Below are positions 6,384-14,010 of a DNA stretch of 21,331 nt, piece after piece. The notes beneath the pieces were generated by a model. The model was not told the DNA's origin. It made no database searches and saw nothing but the letters and a program-made list of their open reading frames with translations. Location of the stretch: the IMG/VR virus record IMGVR_UViG_3300006920_000313, positions 1-21,331 of that record; one strand, given 5' to 3'. Numbering within the stretch: position 1 is the stretch's first letter; each line of letters starts with the position of its first letter. This stretch comes from a virus. A program made the position numbers and the translations under genes.

Positions 6384-7196
6384 TTATTGATAAAATATTA
6401 CTATGTAATTGTTAACCTCTGTAGGCTCGTTCAAAGTTACAATATTACCAGATTGCGTCCAAGTGTTTATTAATGTTGTATTGTTGCTTGTAGATTTCCA
6501 ATGCTGTGTACCGTTGTTATAAACTTGTTTACACGCTGTATTATCAGGGATTTCAAATGTTTGGCTACCATCTACAGAAACTACATAATCAATAGATAAT
6601 AATACTTTATCTACGTTTGGGACATTAGTATCTAAAGAACCATCTGTAATTAAAGTAATAGAAAATAAAACAGTATTCTCTGGTGTTTGTGGCGTTATTG
6701 GATTATTCACGCTCTCAACACCTTCAACTCTTTGTGCTGAGTTTAAATCATCAAAAACTATTAAATCTAAACGCTGATTTCCTGAACTTGAATAAGGAAA
6801 ATTTATTACAATAGGTACTGTATTAGTGTAATTTTGGTTATTTATTTGCCAAACCCAACCGCTATTAATTGTCAAATCTTGACCTACTAAAGAATAGTTA
6901 CCGTAAACTAATATTTTACCGTTGCTTGGTTTCCCTGCTATGTAATCAGGTGCATCAGGATCTTGTTGAGCATAATTTGGTATTACATTTTTTTGCGCTT
7001 CGAATTCAATACCATCTAATTTATCTTTTAAAGTAGTTGTAAAATCGTTTGTACTAAGTCCTTTTCCTGCTACCTTTTCAACCTTCTTTGCGTTTAACTC
7101 TGTAAAATTTTCGTTTGTTTTTACAAAGCCATTTCTTAAAGTATCGCCTAAGTTGTCGTTAGGTGTAGATGTGTTTATATTTTGTATTAATGCCAT
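6384..7196 (-). CDS. Small tail fibre or virion structural protein
   Basis: A 270-aa protein. Its N-terminus 'PNDNLGDTLRNGFVKTNENF' (about residues 12-31) matches a recurrent start of Bacteroidetes phage fibre-type proteins (P-N-D-x-L-G-D-x-L-R-x-x-F-x-K-x-N-x-N-F). The remainder is Asn/Thr-rich and beta-like, with 'GNQRLDLIVFD' (about 138-148), of the type found in receptor-binding or fibre subunits. No signal peptide is present, in contrast to the larger fibre encoded next. The gene overlaps the connector-like gene by 10 nt. It may link the large fibre to the tail or form a separate fibre; this is inference from position. Confidence 0.85.
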   Translation of the reverse strand: MALIQNINTSTPNDNLGDTLRNGFVKTNENFTELNAKKVEKVAGKGLSTNDFTTTLKDKLDGIEFEAQKNVIPNYAQQDPDAPDYIAGKPSNGKILVYGNYSLVGQDLTINSGWVWQINNQNYTNTVPIVINFPYSSSGNQRLDLIVFDDLNSAQRVEGVESVNNPITPQTPENTVLFSITLITDGSLDTNVPNVDKVLLSIDYVVSVDGSQTFEIPDNTACKQVYNNGTQHWKSTSNNTTLINTWTQSGNIVTLNEPTEVNNYIVIFYQ

Positions 7197-7663
7197 GGAA
7201 AATCTGTATCTACGTTAATACTAATACTTTTTAATTCAGGTAAGTCTAAAGGCTCTACAAATTCCTTAAAATTAGCTTCTACATTTGCAGTAAGTTTTGA
7301 ATATCTTAAAACTAATTTAGCTACCTCTTCTTCACTTAACAACTGTAAGTTATCTCCTGTAATTTTGTGTAGTCCATTTTCACTTACTTTATAACCTCCG
7401 AAATCTACAAACAAAGTAGCAGTTTGAAACGATAAAATATCTTTTACATATTCATCATAAATAGTTAGATATACACCGCTTAAATCATTATTATCTACTC
7501 CTTCATATATCTTATTATACAAAGACAATCCTAAAAAAGATTTTAAATAAGTAGTCTGAGCTGTTAAAATCATAGGATTTAAACTATCTACATCTATGTT
7601 GCCACTAAATAAAGTTCGTTGTATAACGTCCTCTGCTTCTATCATTAATCTTATCTCACTCAT
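7187..7663 (-). CDS. Head-tail connector-like protein (DUF6712-like)
   Basis: A 158-aa, mostly helical acidic protein. The stretch 'MILTAQTTYLKSFLGLSLYN' (about residues 31-50), coming after a short 'DVIQRTLFSGNIDVDSLNP' segment, is the pattern I know from Bacteroidetes phage connector proteins grouped as DUF6712, functional counterparts of HK97 gp6. These form a ring under the portal. It directly follows the portal gene and overlaps it by 8 nt, which fits. The family match is from memory of the motif pattern and should be tested by profile search. The start is an ATG. Confidence 0.75.
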   Translation of the reverse strand: MSEIRLMIEAEDVIQRTLFSGNIDVDSLNPMILTAQTTYLKSFLGLSLYNKIYEGVDNNDLSGVYLTIYDEYVKDILSFQTATLFVDFGGYKVSENGLHKITGDNLQLLSEEEVAKLVLRYSKLTANVEANFKEFVEPLDLPELKSISINVDTDFPWH

Positions 7664-8726
7664 TGCTATTGTTATCTAGTTTTTCCTCTGTAAAATCTTT
7701 AAAATCTAGGTTATAAAGTGGATCTATAGCTTTAAAAATAGGTGCTAATCCAGCTAATAAAACCTCTCTAGATGGATTTATAACTCTTCTAAATACTGAT
7801 TTAGTGGCTACTGCTATTTCATCAGCATTACTAGAGAATCCTGTTTTAGACCCTGCTAATAAAATACTAGGGTATGAATGTGCTATAAGTATTTTTCTTT
7901 CTGCTTCCTCTGTATAGTTCACATAAGTTGCATTTACATTTGGTGGATCTATGTTATCGACTACTATTGCATTTTCAGGTGTTGCATTAATTGATACAGT
8001 AACTCTTTGACCTTTTACACCACTAAATTTATCTCTTATTTTTGTAGCTAAAATATCTTTCTCTGTATCTGTTAATCCTTTACCACCTACCCAATTGATT
8101 ACTTTTTGACCTGTAAAGCCTGTAGATATATCTGTGTAGGAATGTTGTGCCATTAATCCCTCATCTTGCGCCCAACGTAAAGCAGGAAACCAATCTGGCT
8201 TGCTAAATAAAGGTTCGTTCGAAGGTCTTTTAATGATTAACATCTGCGTATCATTATCAGGATTATCTTTATCAAATTTAGCCCTAAATTGTGGTGTATA
8301 TTTCCACTTTTTGCACCAATCATAAGAATACCAATAACCGTTAACTTTCATTCTTTCGTCAAGATTTAAAGCGGTGGTATCTATTGGTAAATGAAATATT
8401 TTAGCAGGTTTACCACCATACCAAACGATCTCAATTGCACATTGTCCTTGTGTCTTATAATCTTGAACCATTAACCTTACATCTTGATCTGATATTACAT
8501 CACTAACGCTTTTACCGTTAGAAAATAAACCTTCACCAATTATTAAGTTAACTATATCATTAATACACGCTGAATTTGTTACGCTATCATCGTAAGCATC
8601 AGCATACATTTTGTAATTTTCGTTGTTTGTACCGTTCAAAACATATTTAGTCCCTACAATTACCTCTTTAATTGTTGGAACATAAGCAGAAAAAGTTTGT
8701 AAGCTTAATCTGTTTTCGTCTTGAAT
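7656..8726 (-). CDS. Portal protein, probable non-canonical ATT start
   Basis: The portal forms the dodecameric DNA gate at one capsid vertex. The C-terminal 'KTGFSSNADEIAVA' and the N-terminal 'QTFSAYVPTIKEV' and 'YVLNGTNNENY' segments are features of Bacteroidetes phage portals. The frame is open from just after a TAA at 8730-8732, and the conserved N-terminus lies upstream of the first usual start codon (TTG at 8639). Between them there is no ATG, GTG or TTG; the ATT at 8724-8726 is in the right place and would give 356 aa. Starting at TTG-8639 would give 327 aa and lose the conserved segment. The gene would then overlap the 3' end of the upstream gene by 22 nt. The portal call is solid; the exact start is less sure. 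Confidence 0.85.
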   Translation of the reverse strand: MQDENRLSLQTFSAYVPTIKEVIVGTKYVLNGTNNENYKMYADAYDDSVTNSACINDIVNLIIGEGLFSNGKSVSDVISDQDVRLMVQDYKTQGQCAIEIVWYGGKPAKIFHLPIDTTALNLDERMKVNGYWYSYDWCKKWKYTPQFRAKFDKDNPDNDTQMLIIKRPSNEPLFSKPDWFPALRWAQDEGLMAQHSYTDISTGFTGQKVINWVGGKGLTDTEKDILATKIRDKFSGVKGQRVTVSINATPENAIVVDNIDPPNVNATYVNYTEEAERKILIAHSYPSILLAGSKTGFSSNADEIAVATKSVFRRVINPSREVLLAGLAPIFKAIDPLYNLDFKDFTEEKLDNNSNE

Positions 8727-9046
8727 CTCTGTATTGTTTGTTTCGATGGTGTGTAATTTTGAATGTCTGTATTTTCCTTAACTACAATCGCTTTACCTCT
8801 GTAAACTATTGTATCTGTAGTTTCGTTTTTTATCGAAATCTCTAATTTATCACCCGATTTAAATGCTTCGGGAATATCAAAAGTAAATATTAATCTACCA
8901 TTATGCATATAATGTATCAATTCAATATCAGTACTTTCTTGGTTCGATTCTTTGATAGCTGTTAAAACCAAACTATCACTAAAAAAAGGCGCAATTCTAG
9001 GAACTGCGCTCAATTTTAAAATGGTATTTAGTTCGATAACTATCAT
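8705..9046 (-). CDS. Small beta-rich virion-module protein, function unknown
   Basis: A 113-aa protein starting in a TAATG junction with the preceding stop, so translation is probably coupled. The sequence alternates hydrophobic and charged residues ('NGRLIFTFDIPEAF', 'DKLEISIKNE', 'VYRGKAIVVKE'), consistent with a compact beta fold, and ends in a basic Lys/Arg/Thr tail. Residues 1-8 (MIVIELNT) may form a first strand. Placement between the putative tube/decoration protein and the portal suggests a head or neck component, but no family is recognised. Its end overlaps the proposed ATT start of the portal. Confidence 0.8.
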   Translation of the reverse strand: MIVIELNTILKLSAVPRIAPFFSDSLVLTAIKESNQESTDIELIHYMHNGRLIFTFDIPEAFKSGDKLEISIKNETTDTIVYRGKAIVVKENTDIQNYTPSKQTIQRFKTKTD

Positions 9047-9570
9047 TAAGCAGTTGCTACTATAGCAGAATTATAATCCTCTACTGCTGGAGCTGTTAAT
9101 GTTTGCTTAAAAATCGGCTCAGTTGTTGCAAATGTAAATACAAATCCTTGAGCATCTGTACTTTCAACTACTGTTAAAATCTCAGCACCGTTTACAGTAC
9201 CCGCTACTTCAATAGTACTTGCAGCGTCATTGCTTTCTAAAAATACATTCCAAACTCCATCTAGTAAAGCCTGAGCGTCGTTAAGATTTTTAATTCTATC
9301 GCAATACATTAAAGCAAATGTACCTGTACCCGCTTTATCAGAAGTCATTGTAGCCATATCTTTAGTAGCTGTTTCAATGAAATTATCAGCAGGGTTTTTA
9401 ACCTCAAATCTGTATATTGAAGTCATACCTACAGGTAATTCTAAAACACCCGTTGGAGAAGTAGCTATAAGATTGGCTTTATCCCAAGCAGAAAAAGAAA
9501 TAGCTTTGTAACCTTTTGGTTTAGCATATCCCGTTTTTTTTCTTGAAGCCGTTAATGTTGTTCCACACAT
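9046..9570 (-). CDS. Putative major tail (tube) or head decoration protein
   Basis: A 174-aa protein, rich in Ala, Thr and Val and probably all-beta. It has a small basic N-terminus (TASRKKTGYAKPKGYK, about residues 8-23) and 'FALMYCDRIKNLNDAQALLDG' in the middle split by a helix-like segment. It comes directly after the capsid gene and its terminator, the position of highly made virion proteins. No other gene in the window looks like a tail tube protein, so major tail protein is the favoured guess, with head decoration protein as the alternative. I cannot place it in a family from sequence alone. The start is ATG, 18 nt beyond the terminator hairpin. Confidence 0.75.
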   Translation of the reverse strand: MCGTTLTASRKKTGYAKPKGYKAISFSAWDKANLIATSPTGVLELPVGMTSIYRFEVKNPADNFIETATKDMATMTSDKAGTGTFALMYCDRIKNLNDAQALLDGVWNVFLESNDAASTIEVAGTVNGAEILTVVESTDAQGFVFTFATTEPIFKQTLTAPAVEDYNSAIVATA

Positions 9571-9587
9571 ATTATTTATTTTTTAAA

Positions 9588-9611
9588 AACCGCCCTAATT
9601 AAAGAGCGGTT
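9588..9611 (-). terminator. Intrinsic terminator after the capsid gene
   Basis: On the minus strand a 9-bp stem (AACCGCTCT pairing with AGGGCGGTT, including one U-G wobble) encloses a TTAATT loop and runs into a T-rich stretch. It lies 10 nt after the capsid stop codon and 18 nt before the next start, so it probably limits transcription past the capsid gene. A hairpin with the same geometry and loop lies at 20821-20844. Confidence 0.8.
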
Positions 9612-9620
9612 ATGATTAAT

Positions 9621-10652
9621 TTATCCGTTGTAAAGAACGTTCCATTTTTGCTTAACAACCCATGTATTCATTGAGTTGATAAGTTTCAAAATTCTACGAG
9701 TTGAAGCGTTAGCCTCTTTCTCGATAATCAACTGAGAAGAATCAGAAAGTAAATCCATAACTAATTTAAAGTTATTTTTTTGCCCTGCGATTCTGAAACC
9801 GATAAGATCAACAAAAACGATTTTCAAATCATTAAAGTACATATCATTAAATGAAGTACCAACGAAGTTTTCTTGTAAAGCAACGCCTTGAACTTTGTTT
9901 ACAGATTTGATTAGTTTGTAATCAGATTTAGGAACCATTAATACAGGCGCTTCATCTCCGCTTTTTACTAATACATCGTGAGGTATTGCGTTATATATTT
10001 TTAAGTACTCAGCTACAATGTTTGCACTTGTAACAGTTGTACCTGTAACTTTTAAATAGTCACCTAAACCTGCACCTGCTACTGCTTTGCTTTGAGAATC
10101 ATTATATAACATTGTTGCAGGGATAGAATCAAAGAATGTAGTAGGCATTGCAGCAACTAATGTTTGAGCACCTGCTGTGATTGAACCCTGACCCGCCCCA
10201 GGCGTTAATGCTGCGATAGCTGCTTTTGTAGCTGCTGTTGCTCCGTTCCATACATGAGATTCTAATTTAGCACCAACCGCTGGCTGCACTTGAATTAAAA
10301 CTTTTTTATCAAATTCATCTGAAACCACATTGTAAGCACCTGCTGACATTGTTTTTTCAAAACGTGTACCTTTTAAAGAGCTTTCATCGATGATACCCTC
10401 AACATTGAAAGTCTTAAGATTTACGATTGATTTTTGTGCTTTTAAATTAACGTTATCAGCGGTAACTGCTCCGTAATTTGCATCTGTAAAAGTGATCTCA
10501 GCTGAACTTTCGTAAATGTCCATTCCTGATTTGTGACCTTCTACAAGCTCAATTGTTTCACCTCTGAAAGTTGGAGAATCTGCATAGATTTCTTGTACGA
10601 TTTCTGCGTACTCACCTCTTTCTGTTTTTGTTCCTGTGTATGCTACTGCCAT
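9621..10652 (-). CDS. Major capsid protein
   Basis: A 343-aa protein of typical length for an HK97-fold capsid subunit lacking its own N-terminal scaffold domain. The assignment rests on position (two genes after the prohead protease/scaffold, followed by a strong terminator) and on sequence character: N-terminal 'YAEIVQEIYADSPTFRGETI', a mixed middle part, an Ala/Gly/Thr-rich stretch (about residues 137-175), and a C-terminal 'STRRILKLINSMNTWVVKQK' segment, as seen in Bacteroidetes phage capsids. No signal or membrane segment is present. Scaffolding is probably provided by the coiled-coil C-terminus of the protease protein. Codon use looks better balanced than in the lysis genes, as expected for an abundant protein. 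Confidence 0.88.
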   Translation of the reverse strand: MAVAYTGTKTERGEYAEIVQEIYADSPTFRGETIELVEGHKSGMDIYESSAEITFTDANYGAVTADNVNLKAQKSIVNLKTFNVEGIIDESSLKGTRFEKTMSAGAYNVVSDEFDKKVLIQVQPAVGAKLESHVWNGATAATKAAIAALTPGAGQGSITAGAQTLVAAMPTTFFDSIPATMLYNDSQSKAVAGAGLGDYLKVTGTTVTSANIVAEYLKIYNAIPHDVLVKSGDEAPVLMVPKSDYKLIKSVNKVQGVALQENFVGTSFNDMYFNDLKIVFVDLIGFRIAGQKNNFKLVMDLLSDSSQLIIEKEANASTRRILKLINSMNTWVVKQKWNVLYNG

Positions 10653-10655
10653 TTG

Positions 10656-10826
10656 TTATTTTTGTTTTAAGTGTTTAATATCATTTTCGAGCCATTCAAT
10701 TTGCTCTTTTTCTAAATTACCTTTGCAGTATTCTGCTACTGTTTTTTTTGATTCCTTTACCGCTGCTAAAAAAGAAATATAACTAACTCCTTTATCAAAC
10801 GGATTTAAAAATTCTGTTTTTGCCAT
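10656..10826 (-). CDS. 56-aa protein between protease and capsid
   Basis: A short gene, ATG at 10826 to TAA at 10656. It starts 2 nt after the protease stop and ends 3 nt before the capsid ATG, so it fills the gap exactly and must be in the same transcript. The protein reads 'FLNPFDKGVSYISFLAAV', then 'TVAEYCKGNLEKEQIEWLE' and a helical Lys-rich end. The pattern (N-P-F-x-K-G-V-x-Y-x-x-F-L, then V-x-x-Y-C-K-G-x-L, then Q-I-x-W-L-E) looks like a short helical domain under selection and resembles small proteins seen next to capsid genes in other Bacteroidetes phages. A capsid assembly or expression role is possible but unproven. Confidence 0.8.
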   Translation of the reverse strand: MAKTEFLNPFDKGVSYISFLAAVKESKKTVAEYCKGNLEKEQIEWLENDIKHLKQK

Positions 10827-10828
10827 AA

Positions 10829-12049
10829 TTACAATAATCCTCTATTATACTTTGCTTTCTGTAGATTAGTCATTTTATCGTAAGACAATTCTACTTGTGT
10901 TGGCTCAGGCTGTACCCTCTTAGCTTCGATTATTTCAGCTTCTAACTTTTCAATTTTAGCCTTGTAATCTGCTTCGTTTGTTTCGTTAGCCATTTGAGTC
11001 TCTTGTGATTTAGAAATCTCAGCTTTTAAATCAGCTACTTCAGTTTCAAGTTCTAAAATTCGAGCTTGTGCCATTGCTAATTCATCAGTACCACCTGCTG
11101 GATCTGCTACTGGCGCATCTTCAATAGGCTCTATCTCAGAGATAGCACCCATGTCATCCGTTTTATACTTGTTTCCATTTGCTTCAAATTCAGCGTTAGG
11201 CATTACATTACCATCCATATCAGTGATAATTGAGCCAACTTCTAAACTAGAACCAAAGAAACCCGTTGCAACCTCCGTTGTAGGATCGGCTGCGAATAAT
11301 GCTTTAATATGCGCAAAGGCATATTGCATTAAATTTGGTTTATTCATATCCTCTTTTTTAAATGTTACTAAATTAGTTACAAGACCGTCTTTAACTTCTA
11401 TCTTTGCGTTAGTCATTAATTCATAACTACCATCTTTCAAGTTGTTTCCTTCCATGTCTTGAACGTTTGTTCCTTCGGTTATCATATTATTCTCAAACCA
11501 AATTTTTAACCCGTCAACCGTTTCATTCTTTGACATCTTTACTTCTAAGTGAGAAAGTAAAGCCTCTATAGATAGACCTGTTATTTTTCCTGATTTAATA
11601 TCATTCCAAACATCAGCGTTATCTATTTTATAACCTTTCATTAACGTACCTACAGGAACATCGAAGCCCATTTTATACGCTTTATCCTGTGGCTTATCTT
11701 CAATTATCCAATTCTCAAAACAGAAAATACCATCTGTATTATTGTCTTGGTGCTGTAAGTTAATTCTTGAATCATAACCTAAACGAGATCCGTTAATATG
11801 TAATTCTTTGATAGTTTCAGCGTCGAAGAATACTTGTGCTGGCTCTCCTTTTACGTCTTTTCTAAAAATAAGTTTGTTCGGAATTAAAGCAGGTGCATAA
11901 ATAATTTGCTTTTCGTCGTTCGCAAACAACAAAGGTTTATCTTCTTCACTAGCAAAAGCCATTAATTTTGATTCAATAGCAGGATCTTCAACTAATGATA
12001 CTCTTAATAGCCCCTTTTTATCTTTATCTTCTAATTTATATGTTTTCAT
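10829..12049 (-). CDS. Prohead protease (XkdF-like) with C-terminal scaffold-like coiled coil
   Basis: A 406-aa protein. Residues about 10-170 match the XkdF-type putative phage serine protease: 'VSLVEDPAIE' (17-26), 'YAPALIPNKLIFR' (51-63), His100 in 'NLQHQ', 'GFDVPVGTLMKGYKI' (128-142), and Ser160 in 'VWNDIKSGKITGLSIEAL' (147-164). His100 and Ser160 are the likely catalytic residues. Two small beta-like modules follow, each with a D-M-x-G-N motif (198-228, 277-305), then an acidic linker and a coiled coil (about 324-377) resembling an internal scaffold. The enzyme would cleave scaffold during head maturation. It heads the protease-56aa-capsid group. Confidence 0.9.
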   Translation of the reverse strand: MKTYKLEDKDKKGLLRVSLVEDPAIESKLMAFASEEDKPLLFANDEKQIIYAPALIPNKLIFRKDVKGEPAQVFFDAETIKELHINGSRLGYDSRINLQHQDNNTDGIFCFENWIIEDKPQDKAYKMGFDVPVGTLMKGYKIDNADVWNDIKSGKITGLSIEALLSHLEVKMSKNETVDGLKIWFENNMITEGTNVQDMEGNNLKDGSYELMTNAKIEVKDGLVTNLVTFKKEDMNKPNLMQYAFAHIKALFAADPTTEVATGFFGSSLEVGSIITDMDGNVMPNAEFEANGNKYKTDDMGAISEIEPIEDAPVADPAGGTDELAMAQARILELETEVADLKAEISKSQETQMANETNEADYKAKIEKLEAEIIEAKRVQPEPTQVELSYDKMTNLQKAKYNRGLL

Positions 12050-12068
12050 ATTGCGTATAAAGCATAAA

Positions 12069-12097
12069 AACCCTATCCGATTATCTCAGATAGGGTT
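12069..12097 (-). terminator. Terminator- or attenuator-like hairpin before the protease gene
   Basis: A perfect 9-bp stem (AACCCTATC at 12069-12077 pairing with GATAGGGTT at 12089-12097) with an 11-nt loop, followed on the minus strand by a TTTTT run. It ends only about 20 nt before the protease ATG. It either ends tape-measure transcripts or, if the promoter motif at 12151-12158 is used, sits in the 5' leader as an attenuator. Confidence 0.7.
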
Positions 12098-12118
12098 AAT
12101 TTATTGATTTTGTGAGTG

Positions 12119-12136
12119 CTGTATATCTTCATACAG
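12119..12136 (-). other. Small leader hairpin
   Basis: CTGTAT (12119-12124) pairs with ATACAG (12131-12136) around a 6-nt loop. It lies between the promoter motif at 12151-12158 and the terminator-like hairpin at 12069-12097, so it would be in the same leader RNA. There is no T-run after it, so it is not itself a terminator. A 6-bp stem can arise by chance. Confidence 0.35.
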
Positions 12137-12150
12137 TTGTATTGTTTGTA

Positions 12151-12158
12151 CAAATATA
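12151..12158 (-). promoter_or_regulatory. TAnnTTTG promoter motif upstream of protease/capsid genes
   Basis: The minus strand reads TATATTTG, an exact match to the Bacteroidetes -7 box TAnnTTTG. It would start transcription near 12144 and give a leader of about 95 nt before the protease ATG. No convincing -33 TTG box is seen at the usual spacing. The motif is AT-rich and can occur by chance, but it recurs in the two largest intergenic gaps and the same 8-mer is used each time. Confidence 0.45.
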
Positions 12159-12233
12159 AACAAAAAAGCGTAATAAAATTAATTATTACACTTTTTTTCT
12201 CCTTTCTTTTTAAATTACGATTAGATTACAATT

Positions 12234-12241
12234 CAAATATA
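12234..12241 (-). promoter_or_regulatory. TAnnTTTG promoter motif just after the tape measure gene
   Basis: A second TATATTTG on the minus strand, 5 nt past the tape-measure stop codon. A TTTG lies 15 nt upstream of it, inside the end of the coding sequence, slightly closer than the usual -33 spacing. It could be an alternative or additional promoter for the protease/capsid group. Support is the motif alone. Confidence 0.35.
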
Positions 12242-12245
12242 CAAA

Positions 12246-14000
12246 TTAAGTTTTACCAAATGAATTATTACTAACTAAATTCGCATCTTTTTTTTGTTGA
12301 TCTGTCATATCGCTAGATACTACATAAGCCTTTACAACTGCCTGCTCTTGTTTCGCTCCTGTAATTGAAGTCGCTATTTGATTTTCACTACTTGCTTGGA
12401 ATCCTGTTTGTGGTGTTGCACTTGCTCGTGAAACCTTAGCTATATTTTGAGCACCTCCACCTGCTGAACCTACGCCTAATGATTGCAATGCTTTTGTTGT
12501 TGCTGCTATGTTTGCCGCTATTCCTAAACCTGCTGATATAGTATTAGTCGTAACTAATGATGCTGCTGCTGCTACTGACGCTCCACCCGTTGGAATAGCT
12601 AAAGCTACACCCTCCGCTGTTGCTGCAACGTTTGCTGCGTTTGCTGATATAATAGATTTACCTATTCCTAATGCACTATCGGCTAATATAGCAATCTTTT
12701 GTAGTGTTTTATTTTTTCCAGCAATAGCTGTTAACGCTCCTACTATATTATTAGCTAATTCTATTTTAGCATTTTCTAAAGCTTCTTTTTGTTGGAATAC
12801 TCTCTCTTGTAGTTTTATCTGTTCATCAGCGTAATACTTTTCTAAATCATTAATTACTTTTAATCCCGCTTCTTTTTCTTTTGCACTTACATCGTCACGT
12901 TCTTTTTGTGCATCAGCTAATGATTTAAAGAAATCCTTTTCTGCTTGTAATTTAGATTTATTAAATTCCTCAATTTCTTTTAACTCTTTATCTCTTTGTT
13001 CTTTTCTCGCTTTTGCTAACTCTTTTTCTCTATCTGCTCTTTCTTTATCTGCCGCTTTTCTTTCATCTGCTATCGCTTTCAGTCTTGCTCTTTCTTCGTT
13101 GTCTGCCCTTATTTCTGTTTTACGAATTGCACGCCTATTATTTGCGCTTTCTGCTTGTAAATTATAAAGTGCCGCTTCTGCATCTGCTTGTTTTTGCAAA
13201 TCTGCGTCACTTGTATCAGACAAACTATTAGCGGTTTTTATAGCTTCTAATTTCTTTTTAGCATTGGCTAATTCTTGGTTAGTTTGCTTTTCTTCTGCTA
13301 TTCTAACCGCTTCAATTGCTTTCTTTTTATCTGCATAACTAGCCGTTTCATCTGTTATTATTTCTTTGCTTTCTGCTAAATCTCTATTTAATTTTGCTCT
13401 AGCAACTCCTAAATTTCTAGTAGCATCTTCTACTTCTTGAAGCATTTTTGCAGCATTAGCAGCTTGTCTAAACTCTTTTTCAACCTCAGCTCCAAAACCT
13501 TTAACAGCTTCTTTACCTACCTCTATAGCTCCTTTAAAATCTCCTGAAAAGAACTTAGCTATAGCTTCACCTACTTTTAAAACACGATCTCTTAATATAT
13601 CAATTACAGCACCTACACCAGCCATTACTTGCTCGAATTTATCAGCTCCATCGTTAGTGCTAGTAAATGCCTTGAATAATAATGCTAACGCTCCTACTAT
13701 ACCTGCTATTAACAATATAATAGGATTAGCTAACATTAAAACAAATTGTTTAATCAAACCTTTTGCTCCTGTAATAGCTGATCCAAAACCACCTCCTAAA
13801 TCCTCTAAACCTGCTTTTTGTTGTTTAGTGCTTTTAGATAGATTTTGTTGTGTAGAACTTAACTCAGAATTAGCACTTGCTAGGTTTTCGCTTTGATCTA
13901 CTGATACATCTATAGAAGCGTTTAAACCGTCAATACCTTTCTTAGCTTCGTCTGCGTTCGTGTCAAACGTAATCTTAATTCTTTCTTCGTTATCTGCCAT
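12246..14000 (-). CDS. Tail tape measure protein
   Basis: A 584-aa protein whose layout fits a tape measure: a polar N-terminus, a strongly hydrophobic segment (about residues 82-112, with 'LMLANPIILLIAGIVGALAL'), a long charged helical region rich in Lys, Glu and Ala (about 170-430), and an Ala/Gly-rich hydrophobic C-terminal part (about 430-525). It would set tail length, act as assembly chaperone client and reach the cell envelope at DNA ejection. It is short for the family; at the usual 1.5 angstrom per residue it implies a tail of under 90 nm (inference). The gene follows two large tail genes by 10 nt, whereas a tape measure usually precedes the distal tail genes. Confidence 0.85.
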   Translation of the reverse strand: MADNEERIKITFDTNADEAKKGIDGLNASIDVSVDQSENLASANSELSSTQQNLSKSTKQQKAGLEDLGGGFGSAITGAKGLIKQFVLMLANPIILLIAGIVGALALLFKAFTSTNDGADKFEQVMAGVGAVIDILRDRVLKVGEAIAKFFSGDFKGAIEVGKEAVKGFGAEVEKEFRQAANAAKMLQEVEDATRNLGVARAKLNRDLAESKEIITDETASYADKKKAIEAVRIAEEKQTNQELANAKKKLEAIKTANSLSDTSDADLQKQADAEAALYNLQAESANNRRAIRKTEIRADNEERARLKAIADERKAADKERADREKELAKARKEQRDKELKEIEEFNKSKLQAEKDFFKSLADAQKERDDVSAKEKEAGLKVINDLEKYYADEQIKLQERVFQQKEALENAKIELANNIVGALTAIAGKNKTLQKIAILADSALGIGKSIISANAANVAATAEGVALAIPTGGASVAAAASLVTTNTISAGLGIAANIAATTKALQSLGVGSAGGGAQNIAKVSRASATPQTGFQASSENQIATSITGAKQEQAVVKAYVVSSDMTDQQKKDANLVSNNSFGKT

Positions 14001-14010
14001 TTTATTTAAA

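Noticed and set aside
8705-8732. Programmed -1 frameshift joining the 113-aa gene to the portal
   Set aside because: The portal frame is in the -1 position, but no good X-XXY-YYZ slippery heptamer or downstream stem is seen; the ATT start is simpler. Kept only as an alternative in the finding.
12170-12189. GTAATA...TATTAC hairpin followed by a T-run on the plus strand
   Set aside because: AT-only stem, and no plus-strand gene is upstream to terminate; probably chance in AT-rich sequence.
12508-13896. Plus-strand frames inside the tape measure gene
   Set aside because: Repetitive Leu- or Ala-rich products arise from the complement of Lys/Glu/Ala-rich coiled-coil codons; no start context or neighbours.
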